The position numbers and the translations under genes are program-made. A model generated the notes under the pieces. It had not been told where the DNA came from. It ran no database searches and saw nothing but the letters and a program-made list of their open reading frames with translations. Positions 40,024-47,948 of a stretch of DNA of 53,014 nucleotides are shown one piece after another. Source of the stretch: Pseudomonas putida (GTDB lineage: Bacteria; Pseudomonadota; Gammaproteobacteria; Pseudomonadales; Pseudomonadaceae). How positions within the stretch are numbered: the first letter of the stretch is position 1; every line of letters starts with the position of its first letter. The stretch covers positions 1-53,014 of the forward strand of contig NZ_JANHLK010000035.1 in assembly GCF_028682635.1 (NCBI RefSeq). Reading direction: 5' to 3'.

Positions 40024-42546
40024 ATGGCCCCTACCAAGCAAGACAACATGCCGGTGATCCGCGATCTGCGCGACTTCGATCGACGCTCCGGCAATCTGCT
40101 CGAACGGCTGGTGTTCAACCATCGCCCGCTGTTCATGCTGCTCATGGCCCTGGCCACCGTGGTCCTGGGCTACATGGCCATGACCCGTCTGGAACTGCGC
40201 CCCAGCTTCGAAAAGATGATTCCGCAGAGCCAGCCCTACATCCAGAATTACCTGGAGAACCGCCAGTCGCTGCGCGGCCTGGGCAACTCGGTGCGGGTGG
40301 TGGTGGAAAACACCCAGGGCGATATCTTCGACCCGAACTACCTGACGGTCCTCAAGCAGGTCAACGACGAGCTGTTTCTCACCGAAGGTGTTGATCGCGC
40401 CTGGATGAAATCGCTGTGGACGCCTGCGGTGCGCTGGACCGAAGTCACCGAGGAAGGCTTCCAGGGTGGCCCGGTGATGCCCGATACCTATGAAGGCAAA
40501 CCCGAGCAGATCGAACAACTGCGCCAGAACATCGGGCGTGCCGGCATCGTCGGCAGCCTGGTGGCCAGCGACTACAAGTCGAGCATGCTGGTCGTACCCC
40601 TGCTGGACAAGGCCTCGGCCACCGGCCAGGGCATCAACTACCACGCCTTTTCGCAGATGCTCGAAGAGCGGCTGCGCGACAAGATCGAGTTCGCCGGGGA
40701 CAGCGCGACGCGTAAGGCCGGTGCTGAGGGCAAGGGCCCGTACAAGGTCCGGGTCATCGGTTTCGCCAAGCTGATGGGCGACCTGATCGATGGCCTGATC
40801 CAGGTGATGATGTTCTTCGGCCTGGCAGTGTTCACTTCGTTGATCATTATCTACGCCTATACCCGTTGCGTGCGCAGTACCTTGCTGGTGGTCGGCTGCT
40901 CGCTGATCGCGGTGGTCTGGCAACTGGGCATCGTCGCCTGGCTGGGTTATGCCATCGACCCGTATTCGGTGCTGGTGCCATTCCTGATCTTCGCCATTGG
41001 CGTGTCCCACGCAGCGCAGAAAATGAACGGCATCATGCAGGACATTGCCCGTGGCACGCATAAGCTGATCGCCGCGCGCTATACGTTTCGCCGTCTGTTC
41101 ATCGCTGGTGTCACCGCGTTGCTGGCCGATGCCGTGGGCTTCGCCGTGTTGATGCTGATCGATATCCCGGTGATCCAGGACCTGGCGATCACTGCCAGCA
41201 TCGGTGTGGCGGTGCTGATTTTTACTTCCTTGCTACTGATGCCGGTGGCGCTGTCCTATATCGGCGTCGGGCGCAAGGCCGCGGAGCGGGCACTGAAGAT
41301 CGACACCCGTGCCGCCGAACATCGTGGCTTCGGCAAGTTGTGGGACCTGCTCGACCGTTTCACCACGCGCAAGTGGGCCACCGGCACGGTGCTGGTCGCC
41401 GTGTTGCTGGGCATCGGCGGTTTCGTGGTCAGCCTGCAACTGAAAATCGGCGACCTCGACAGCGGGGCACCAGAACTGCGGGCCGACTCGCGCTACAACC
41501 GCGACAACGCCTACATCACCCAGCATTACGCGCTGTCGAGCGACCTGTTCGCGGTGATGATCAAGACTCCGGCGGAAGGCTGCCTGAACTACCAGACCCT
41601 GATCCTCGCCGACCGCCTGGCCTGGGAGCTGCAACAGTCTCCGGGCGTGCAGGCGACCGCTTCGCTGGTCAACGCGGTACGGCAGATCACCGCCGGTACC
41701 TTTGAGGGCAACCCCAAGCTCAACAGCATCCAGCGCAACCAGAACGTGCTGAACTATGCCGCGCAACAGGCCTCGGTCAATGCACCGGAGCTGTTCAATA
41801 CCGACTGCTCGCTGATGCCGGTGATCGCCTTCCTAAAGGATCACAAGGCCGAGACCCTGGACGCCGTGGTGGCGATTGCCGACAAGTTCGCCAGGGAAAA
41901 CAGCAGCGACGATCGCCAGTTCCTGTTGGCCGCCGGCAACGCCGGGATCGAAGCCGCCACCAACATCGTGGTGCGCGAGGCCAATCGCACCATGCTGCTC
42001 TATGTTTATCTGGCGGTGACGCTGTTCTGCCTGATCACCTTCCGCAGTTGGCGCGCCACGCTGGTGGCGCTGTTGCCGCTGGTGCTGACGTCGATCCTCT
42101 GCGAAGCGCTGATGGTGGTCATGGGCATCGGCGTGAAGGTCGCGACCTTGCCGGTGATCGCCCTGGGCGTGGGAATTGGTGTGGACTACGCCTTGTACCT
42201 GCTCAGCGTTCAGCTGCAGTATCAACGCCAGGGCCTGTCGCTGTCCCAGGCCTATCGCAAGGCCGTGGCCTTCACTGGGCGGGTGGTCGGGCTGGTCGGT
42301 ATCACCCTGGCGGCCGGCGTGGTGTGCTGGGTCTGGTCGCCGATCAAGTTCCAGGCCGACATGGGCATCCTGCTGACCTTCATGTTCCTGTGGAATATGC
42401 TCGGCGCGCTGATCCTGATTCCGGCGCTGTCGTACTTCCTGCTGCGCAAACAACGGAGTGGAGGAGCGCTTGAAGTCGCTGATCGCGAGGCGGTCGTTGC
42501 CCCGGGCAAGCGTGTGGAGCTCGCCGCCAGCTCCCTGCGTCGATAG
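40024..42546 (+). CDS. MMPL/RND-superfamily transporter
   Basis: An 840-residue inner-membrane protein in two homologous halves. Each half has one helix, a large periplasmic domain and five more helices (first half about residues 36-420, second half about 445-815). GVSHAAQKMNGIMQDI and GVGIGVDYALYLLSVQLQYQRQG are the TM4/TM10-type motifs, the second with the Asp expected for proton coupling. It is about the size of HpnN/MmpL-like lipid transporters and smaller than efflux RND pumps. It ends the plus arm 15 bp after the YCF48 gene, so the four envelope genes probably build one transport machine for a hydrophobic substrate. Confidence 0.92.
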   Translation: MAPTKQDNMPVIRDLRDFDRRSGNLLERLVFNHRPLFMLLMALATVVLGYMAMTRLELRPSFEKMIPQSQPYIQNYLENRQSLRGLGNSVRVVVENTQGDIFDPNYLTVLKQVNDELFLTEGVDRAWMKSLWTPAVRWTEVTEEGFQGGPVMPDTYEGKPEQIEQLRQNIGRAGIVGSLVASDYKSSMLVVPLLDKASATGQGINYHAFSQMLEERLRDKIEFAGDSATRKAGAEGKGPYKVRVIGFAKLMGDLIDGLIQVMMFFGLAVFTSLIIIYAYTRCVRSTLLVVGCSLIAVVWQLGIVAWLGYAIDPYSVLVPFLIFAIGVSHAAQKMNGIMQDIARGTHKLIAARYTFRRLFIAGVTALLADAVGFAVLMLIDIPVIQDLAITASIGVAVLIFTSLLLMPVALSYIGVGRKAAERALKIDTRAAEHRGFGKLWDLLDRFTTRKWATGTVLVAVLLGIGGFVVSLQLKIGDLDSGAPELRADSRYNRDNAYITQHYALSSDLFAVMIKTPAEGCLNYQTLILADRLAWELQQSPGVQATASLVNAVRQITAGTFEGNPKLNSIQRNQNVLNYAAQQASVNAPELFNTDCSLMPVIAFLKDHKAETLDAVVAIADKFARENSSDDRQFLLAAGNAGIEAATNIVVREANRTMLLYVYLAVTLFCLITFRSWRATLVALLPLVLTSILCEALMVVMGIGVKVATLPVIALGVGIGVDYALYLLSVQLQYQRQGLSLSQAYRKAVAFTGRVVGLVGITLAAGVVCWVWSPIKFQADMGILLTFMFLWNMLGALILIPALSYFLLRKQRSGGALEVADREAVVAPGKRVELAASSLRR

Positions 42547-42557
42547 GCGCTGGACCA

Positions 42558-42596
42558 TCGCATCCAGGCGGGCAGCAATGCGCCGTCTGGATGCGA
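42558..42596. terminator. Strong hairpin between convergent genes
   Basis: TCGCATCCAG and CTGGATGCGA form a perfect 10-bp stem around a 19-nt loop, 12 bp after the MMPL stop and 17 bp before the stop of the convergent glyoxalase gene. It lacks a U-run, so it is perhaps a bidirectional 3'-end structure. Confidence 0.55.
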
Positions 42597-42612
42597 ACAG
42601 GGATCTACCCGA

Positions 42613-43149
42613 TCAACCCTGGCAGAACCGGATCCGGTTGCCAAACGGATCGTAGACTTCAAGCACTTGCCCCCAACCCTGCTGGACGATCTCCGGACGC
42701 CCGTAGCCGTAGCGCTTGGCGAGCAACTCGTCGCGCAGCCGTTCGATATTGTTCATTGGCACAAACACTGTCGAACCCGGGCTGGCGTCGCCATGATGTT
42801 CGGACAGGTGCAGTTGCAGACCGTTGCGGCTGATGCCCAGGTACAGCGGAAGGTCGGCTTCGAAGCGGTGTTCGAATTCGACGCTGAAACCCAGGAAATC
42901 AAGATAGAACTCACGGGCCTTGGCTTCGTCGAACATGCGCAATATGGGAATGGGCTTGTCGAAGGTCACGGTGGAAGCGGGCTGGGTGTCGGCCGGGGAA
43001 AGCATCGCTGATGCGGTGTTCCAGTCCTTGTAGCCCAGTTGCTCTGCGACCAGTTCCAGCGCGGTGGAGTGAGACAGGCTCTGGTTGCGTTCCTCCAGCG
43101 AGGCGCGCAACTGTTTGGCCATTTGCTTGGCTTGCTCGATTGAAAACAT
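42613..43149 (-). CDS. Glyoxalase/bleomycin-resistance superfamily protein
   Basis: A 178-residue protein. Residues 1-60 (MFSIEQAKQMAKQLRASLEE...ELVAEQLGYKDWNTASAML) match the small helical domain found at the N-terminus of some glyoxalase-superfamily proteins. Residues 70-178 form a single VOC unit of the bleomycin-resistance type (FYLDFLGFSVEFEHRF, LHLSEHHGDASPGSTVFV, GWGQVLEVYDPFGNRIRF). The fold binds hydrophobic ligands or metal; the function here is unknown. ATG 43149 has GGAG 6 nt upstream; the longer open frame to 43206 lacks support. Confidence 0.87.
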   Translation of the reverse strand: MFSIEQAKQMAKQLRASLEERNQSLSHSTALELVAEQLGYKDWNTASAMLSPADTQPASTVTFDKPIPILRMFDEAKAREFYLDFLGFSVEFEHRFEADLPLYLGISRNGLQLHLSEHHGDASPGSTVFVPMNNIERLRDELLAKRYGYGRPEIVQQGWGQVLEVYDPFGNRIRFCQG

Positions 43150-43209
43150 CGTTGCTCCTTTAGCCGAGATCCTTGGGTGCCCGCGTTGCCAAACCTCGAC
43201 CGTCAAGAG

Positions 43210-43227
43210 ATACGACAGGGTTCGTAT
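43210..43227. promoter_or_regulatory. Inverted repeat in the 370-bp divergent gap
   Basis: ATACGA-N6-TCGTAT is a perfect 6-6-6 inverted repeat 61 bp upstream of the glyoxalase-like start, suitable as an operator. The rest of the gap (43150-43519) shows GGATACATCC and GGGATACAC close together at about 43396-43411 but no gene that I can support. Confidence 0.35.
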
Positions 43228-43519
43228 GAGGAAGCGATGCTTTCACCTTTCCCATCGGGAGCGAGCGGCGGGCAGCATCGGCCCGGTGGCGATAGTACAT
43301 AGCCGCTCCCGTGACGGGAAGACCCGCGCCTGTGTATCGCTTTGTATCCAGACCCGTCGTACGCAGGTTGGCTTACAAATGCCCCTGCAACCGGATACAT
43401 CCGGGATACACGGTTGCCGTCAAATAGCCCTGCCTCAGCGAGAAAGCAAACGCGCCTCGCACCACGGCTTATCGCATGACCTTAGCGGCTTGGCCGCACA
43501 CAGTATCCGGAGAATCACC

Positions 43520-43981
43520 ATGTCCCGTATGTCGAACAAATCCCGTATTGGCCTGATCGCTGTTGCACTGGCCGGCAGCCTCAACCTCGCATCCACCGCC
43601 TTTGCCGCAGACGCGTTGCCCCAAGGCTACCAACTGGCCGCGGCGGAAAAGACCAGTGAAGGCAAGTGTGGCGAAGGCAAGTGTGGCGCAGATGAAGCCG
43701 GTGCCAAAGTGACCAAGGCCGGCGAAGGCAAGTGCGGTGAAGGCAAATGCGGCGATGCTTCGTTCGCCCGTACCGACACCGACCACGACGGCCGCGTTTC
43801 GCTCAAGGAACTGCTGACCGTAGCCCCGCAGGGCGGCGAAGAGTTCAAGGCCATGGACACCAACAACGACGGTTTCCTCTCCGAAGGCGAGGTCTACAAA
43901 TTCCGCACCAACCAGTTCACCTCCAACGGCAAGAAAGTGCCTACAGAGCTGTTCACCCAGATGAGCAAGGCGAAGAGCTGA
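43520..43981 (+). CDS. Exported EF-hand protein with four EGKCG motifs
   Basis: A 153-residue protein. The signal peptide ends at about residue 29 (ASTAFA). Four EGKCG pentapeptides occur as two doublets (47-56 and 69-78). They are followed by two canonical EF-hand loops, DTDHDGRVSLKE (86-97) and DTNNDGFLSEGE (113-124), with all calcium-ligand positions filled. EGKCG repeats are the hallmark of HvfA-type precursor peptides modified on Cys by MNIO (DUF692) enzymes and linked to copper. No DUF692 gene is in this window, so modification in trans or none is possible. GGAG 7 nt upstream supports ATG 43520, and a strong terminator makes the gene monocistronic. Confidence 0.88.
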   Translation: MSRMSNKSRIGLIAVALAGSLNLASTAFAADALPQGYQLAAAEKTSEGKCGEGKCGADEAGAKVTKAGEGKCGEGKCGDASFARTDTDHDGRVSLKELLTVAPQGGEEFKAMDTNNDGFLSEGEVYKFRTNQFTSNGKKVPTELFTQMSKAKS

Positions 43982-44006
43982 TAACGCGATACAGCGGTAA
44001 AAAATC

Positions 44007-44044
44007 ACCTCCCTTGGGTTTTTCCCTGGGGAGGTATTTTTTTT
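44007..44044 (+). terminator. Rho-independent terminator of the EGKCG gene
   Basis: ACCTCCC (44007-44013) pairs with GGGAGGT (44029-44035), with an inner GGG/CCC stem. This is followed by A and eight T residues. It is the clearest intrinsic terminator in the window, 25 bp after the stop codon. Confidence 0.9.
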
Positions 44045-44107
44045 CGATTACCAGGCCCAACGCGTCCAGACAGCCGACCCATCTCTTGCGGTTGTACCCG
44101 ATCAAAC

Positions 44108-44207
44108 TGTAGGAGCGAGCTTGCTCGCGAAAAACGTCCGGTCAACGCAATCATCTAGACAACGCGCGTCATCGTTGACGTCCATCGCTGGCAAGCCAGC
44201 TCCTACA
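44108..44207. repeat. REP pair between convergent genes
   Basis: The arm TGTAGGAGCGAGCTTGCTCG (44108 on) faces the inverse arm CTGGCAAGCCAGCTCCTACA (to 44207). The 55-bp linker contains CGTTGACG, as in the pair at 10870-10984. The two arms are of different subtypes (CGAGC...GCTCG versus CTGGC...GCCAG). Confidence 0.88.
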
Positions 44208-44244
44208 GGGGGAACGCGTTCGCTTGGGATCATGCGTACGGCTC

Positions 44245-45273
44245 TCAGTCAAAGGCGCTCCGATAGGCAAACAGCCCAGGCATCCCGCCGGTCATCACAA
44301 ACAGCAGATTGCTGCCCGCCGGGTAGTCGCCCCGGCGTACAGCGGCGAGCAGGCCGGCGAAGGCCTTGCCGCCGTAGACGGGGTCGGTGAGCAAGCCTTC
44401 CTGGGATGCGAGCAGGCGCAGCGCTTCGAGCATCGCTTCGGTCGGCGCGCCGTAGGCGTCGCCGCGTTGGCTGCCATCCACACGAATAGGGGTGTCGGCC
44501 AGTGTTGAGGACGGGGCAAGCAGCTGTAGAACCTGACGGGTTTTTTCCAGGGTCGTGGTCGTGGCCTGTTCCTCGGTCGCCAGGACCGAGTAACCGAGGA
44601 TGTGCGACGAAGCGCCCGCCAGGGTGACACCGGCCAGCAGCCCTGAGTGGGTGCCAGCACTGCCATTGGGCACGATGATCTGCTCGAAATGCACACCCAG
44701 CGCATCCGCCTGGCGCAGGATTTCCGAAGCGCAGGCGGCATAACCCAGGCTGCCCCGGGGGCTGGAGCCGCCGAGGGGCATCACGAAGGGCTTTTTACCT
44801 TGGCCCTTGAGCGTGTCGACCAACTCGGCCGCATAGGTATCAGGCACGACGCCCCGAGCCAGCCGATGAACCTTCGCGCCAAACAGTGCGTCCAGCAGCA
44901 CATTGCCGTTGTGGCAGAAGTCATCGTCGCTGCGCACGGCCGAGGGGGTCAGGATCAGCTCGCAGGCGAGGCCGTGACGGGCCGCCACGGCAGCGGTCAG
45001 GCGCGCATGATTGGATTGAAAACCGCCCCAGGTCACCAGTGTGTCGGCGCCTTCGGCCAAGGCTTCGCCGAGCAGGAATTCCAGTTTGCGCAGCTTGTTG
45101 CCGCCGCCGCCGAGACCGGTCAGGTCATCGCGCTTGACGTAGAGGTTGCAGCCATTGAGATCGGGCAAGCCGCTCAATCGGGACAGTTTCTGGATCGGGG
45201 TCGGGCCTTCGAGCAGGGCCACCCGTGGGTAGGCGGCCAGCGCGGCATCAAGAAGATTCAAGTCGTGGGGCAT
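44245..45273 (-). CDS. D-cysteine desulfhydrase / ACC deaminase family PLP enzyme
   Basis: A 342-residue fold-type-II PLP enzyme. The PLP Lys is in GGGGNKLRKLEF, and TWGGFQSNHARLTAAVAARHG carries the substrate Ser/Asn loop. PNGSAGTHSGLLAG is the phosphate-binding glycine loop. The family includes D-cysteine desulfhydrase (DcyD) and 1-aminocyclopropane-1-carboxylate deaminase; sequence features alone do not settle which, though I lean to the former. ATG 45273 begins MPHDLNLLDAAL; a longer frame to 45327 has no better start. It is divergent from the MFS pair with a 225-bp gap. A REP pair and the EGKCG terminator lie beyond its stop. Confidence 0.87.
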   Translation of the reverse strand: MPHDLNLLDAALAAYPRVALLEGPTPIQKLSRLSGLPDLNGCNLYVKRDDLTGLGGGGNKLRKLEFLLGEALAEGADTLVTWGGFQSNHARLTAAVAARHGLACELILTPSAVRSDDDFCHNGNVLLDALFGAKVHRLARGVVPDTYAAELVDTLKGQGKKPFVMPLGGSSPRGSLGYAACASEILRQADALGVHFEQIIVPNGSAGTHSGLLAGVTLAGASSHILGYSVLATEEQATTTTLEKTRQVLQLLAPSSTLADTPIRVDGSQRGDAYGAPTEAMLEALRLLASQEGLLTDPVYGGKAFAGLLAAVRRGDYPAGSNLLFVMTGGMPGLFAYRSAFD

Positions 45274-45466
45274 GAAGGATCGCTCATGGAGGAAAGGAAG
45301 CTCGGTGGGCTGAACGCCATCTGCCACTCTAGAAAGCCGTGGATTGAAGATATACCGCTGGCAAGGAATTACAGTTGATACACCGTGTAATGAACGGCGG
45401 TATCTCTGATACAGATAACTGTGATCTTGATTATTCGTTTATTGAGATATCATCGCGCGAGATAAG

Positions 45467-45497
45467 GTCTGCCCGACTGAAGAAGGGAAGGGCAGAC
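45467..45497 (+). promoter_or_regulatory. 5'-leader hairpin enclosing the Shine-Dalgarno region
   Basis: GTCTGCCC (45467-45474) and GGGCAGAC (45490-45497) pair perfectly over 8 bp. The 15-nt loop holds the purine-rich GAAGAAGGGAA, and the start codon follows one base after the stem (45499). Translation of the first MFS gene may therefore depend on this structure. Confidence 0.5.
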
Positions 45498-45498
45498 G

Positions 45499-46716
45499 AT
45501 GAACAATGTAAAACCCGCAACTACCGACAGTGCGCCACATCCCGCCAGTCCATGGCGCGGCACTCTTGCCGGTTTTTCGGCGAGTCTGGTCGGGATTGGC
45601 CTGGCGCGATTTGCCTATACGCCGCTATTGCCGGCGATTGTCGGCGCCCACTGGTTTGACGCCTCCAGGGCGGCCTACCTTGGCGCGGCAAACCTGGCGG
45701 GGTATCTGGCCGGAGCGATCTTCGGCCGCACACTGGCGGCCAGAACTTCTACCCGAGCGACCCTCAGGGGCATGATGCTGCTGGCCAGCGTCGCGTTTTT
45801 CGCTTGCGCCTGGCCCCTGTCCTTTGCCTGGTTCTTCGCCTGGCGATTCCTCTCCGGTGTCGCCGGCGGGGCGCTGATGGTCCTGGCCGCGCCGACTGTG
45901 CTGGCGCACGTGCCGCCCTCGCGCCGGGGCCTGGCGGGCGGGGTGATCTTCATGGGCGTGGGCGTCGGGATCGCGGCGTCCGGGACCTTGGTGCCGCTGC
46001 TGCTGCAACAGGGCCTTGGGCAAACCTGGCTGGGCCTGGGGCTGATCGCGCTGTTGCTCACCGCCATTGCCTGGCGCGGCTGGCCGACGGAAAACGCGCC
46101 GGTGGCCGGCACAGTCCAGCACCATCGCCCGGCGCCCAACGGCACCCTCAAGGCGCTGTATGTGGAGTACGCGCTGAACGCCGCCGGGTGGGTGCCGCAC
46201 ATGATTTTCCTGGTGGATTTCGTCGCCCGGGGCCTGGGCCAGGGCCTGCAGACGGGCGCGCAGTACTGGGTGTTGTTTGGCATTGGCGCCACGGTCGGCC
46301 CGCTGCTGGCAGGGGGGCTGGCGGACCGGGTCGGCTTCGCTCGCGCGTTGCGGGTGTCGTTCATCATCGAGGCCATCGCCGTCGCGGTACCGGTCTTCGC
46401 ACCGGGCAGCCTCTGGCTGATGGTGTCCAGCGTGACGGTCGGCGCCTTTGTCACCGGGACCGTGCCGCTGGTATTGGGACGGGTCCAGGAAATTCTTGTC
46501 CGCCATCCGGCCCGGCAAAGTGCGGCCTGGCAGACCGCCACGGGGGGTTTCGCCCTGTTCCAGGCGGTCGCCGCTTATGGGCTGTCGTTCCTGTTTTCCT
46601 ACAGCGGCGGCAACTACAGCCTGCTGTTCCTGATCGGTACGGCGGCCATGTTGTTGGCCTTTGTGATTGACCTGCTGGCGGCTCTGCGAAGCTCGCGTAC
46701 CTCGGTGGCCCCATGA
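45499..46716 (+). CDS. YbfB/YjiJ-family MFS transporter
   Basis: A 405-residue, 12-helix MFS protein. VGIGLARFAYTPLLPAIVGAHWF near residues 32-54 is the typical start of the YbfB/YjiJ family, whose substrates are poorly known. Other motifs include RFLSGVAGGALMVLAAPTV and GLADRVGFARALR. The ATG lies directly after a hairpin that could occlude its ribosome-binding site. It overlaps the next MFS gene by ATGA, an unusual pairing of two full-length but different MFS carriers. Confidence 0.88.
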   Translation: MNNVKPATTDSAPHPASPWRGTLAGFSASLVGIGLARFAYTPLLPAIVGAHWFDASRAAYLGAANLAGYLAGAIFGRTLAARTSTRATLRGMMLLASVAFFACAWPLSFAWFFAWRFLSGVAGGALMVLAAPTVLAHVPPSRRGLAGGVIFMGVGVGIAASGTLVPLLLQQGLGQTWLGLGLIALLLTAIAWRGWPTENAPVAGTVQHHRPAPNGTLKALYVEYALNAAGWVPHMIFLVDFVARGLGQGLQTGAQYWVLFGIGATVGPLLAGGLADRVGFARALRVSFIIEAIAVAVPVFAPGSLWLMVSSVTVGAFVTGTVPLVLGRVQEILVRHPARQSAAWQTATGGFALFQAVAAYGLSFLFSYSGGNYSLLFLIGTAAMLLAFVIDLLAALRSSRTSVAP

Positions 46717-47948
46717 ATTACGCCGAACGCAATCTGGCCTATTGGCGGCGCAACCTGGCTGTCTGTGTGTTCGGTTCGTTCACCACCCTGGTGAGCCTGA
46801 GCATGCTGTTGCCGTTCCTGCCGCTCTATGTGCAACAGCTTGGTGTAACGGCCCAGGCCGATGTGGTGCAGTGGTCCGCCGTGGCCTTCGGTGCGACGTT
46901 TTTTGGTACGGCGATTACCGCGCCGCTGTGGGGGCGACTGGCCGATCGTTATGGGCGCAAGCCGATGCTGGTGCGCGCGGCCATCGGCATGGCGGTGGTG
47001 ATGTCGCTGATCGGGCTGGCGCGGGATGTGACTGATCTTGTGGTGCTGCGCCTGGTCGCCGGGCTCATCGGCGGTTATGCCTCGGCTTCGATTGTGATGA
47101 TCGGATCCCAGGTGCCACGGGAAAAGGCCGGGTGGGCACTGGGCGTGCTGTCGACGGGGGCGTTGTCCGGCAACTTGATCGGGCCGCTGGTGGGTGGTTT
47201 CCTGCCGCAGTGGGTCGGCATCCGCGGTACTTTTTTCGTCGGTGGCGCCATGATCGCAGTGGCCGCGATCGCCACTCTGGTGCTGGTTCGCGAGGATTTC
47301 AGCCGGCAGTTGGACGGGGCACGGCGGGTCACTACATCCAGGCACGAGGCTGACAGTGCGCGCTGGCCAATCATCGCCGCGTTGTTGATGACGGCGATGA
47401 TGGTTTTGCTCGCCAACATGTCGATCGAGCCGATCATCACCGTCTACATCGGTGACCTGGGCGTGGCGCTTGATGATCAGGCGCGGATTGCCGGGATTGT
47501 GATGGCCTGTTCGGCGCTGGGCAGCATTCTCACCGCCGCCCGGCTGGGGGCGTTGGCCGATCGGGTCGGCAGCTGGAAGGTGATCATCGGTTGCCTGGTG
47601 CTGACCGGCATCGTCATGGTGCCCCAGGCATTCGTCACGCAGTGGTGGCAGCTGGCAGTGTTGCGCGGCCTGATGGGCATGACCCTGGCCGGGCTGCTGC
47701 CGGCGATCGCCAAGCTGATCCGGCAGTCGGTGGCGGAGCATAACAGCGGAAAAATCCTCGGCTACCTGCAATCGGCGCAGTTTTCCGGGCAGGTGATCGG
47801 GCCCTTGATCGGTGGCCAGATCGGTGCGCATTTCGGCCTGCACCAGGTTTTCCTCGTCACGGGCGCGCTGCTGGTGTCGTGTGCCGGGGTCAACGGTTGG
47901 ATCAGGTCACGGGTGGGTACGCTGCAAAGCGCTACAACGCAAAGGTAG
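46713..47948 (+). CDS. MFS multidrug-type transporter (DHA1)
   Basis: A 411-residue drug:H+ antiporter-like MFS protein with the motif-A loop GRLADRYGRKPMLVRAA and motif-C-like glycines in GALSGNLIGPLVGGFLPQ. It is translationally coupled to the preceding YbfB-like gene, so it may export what the first carrier or a nearby enzyme produces. Its last 17 bp overlap the end of the convergent LysR gene on the other strand, so the two share 3'-end DNA. Confidence 0.88.
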   Translation: MNYAERNLAYWRRNLAVCVFGSFTTLVSLSMLLPFLPLYVQQLGVTAQADVVQWSAVAFGATFFGTAITAPLWGRLADRYGRKPMLVRAAIGMAVVMSLIGLARDVTDLVVLRLVAGLIGGYASASIVMIGSQVPREKAGWALGVLSTGALSGNLIGPLVGGFLPQWVGIRGTFFVGGAMIAVAAIATLVLVREDFSRQLDGARRVTTSRHEADSARWPIIAALLMTAMMVLLANMSIEPIITVYIGDLGVALDDQARIAGIVMACSALGSILTAARLGALADRVGSWKVIIGCLVLTGIVMVPQAFVTQWWQLAVLRGLMGMTLAGLLPAIAKLIRQSVAEHNSGKILGYLQSAQFSGQVIGPLIGGQIGAHFGLHQVFLVTGALLVSCAGVNGWIRSRVGTLQSATTQR

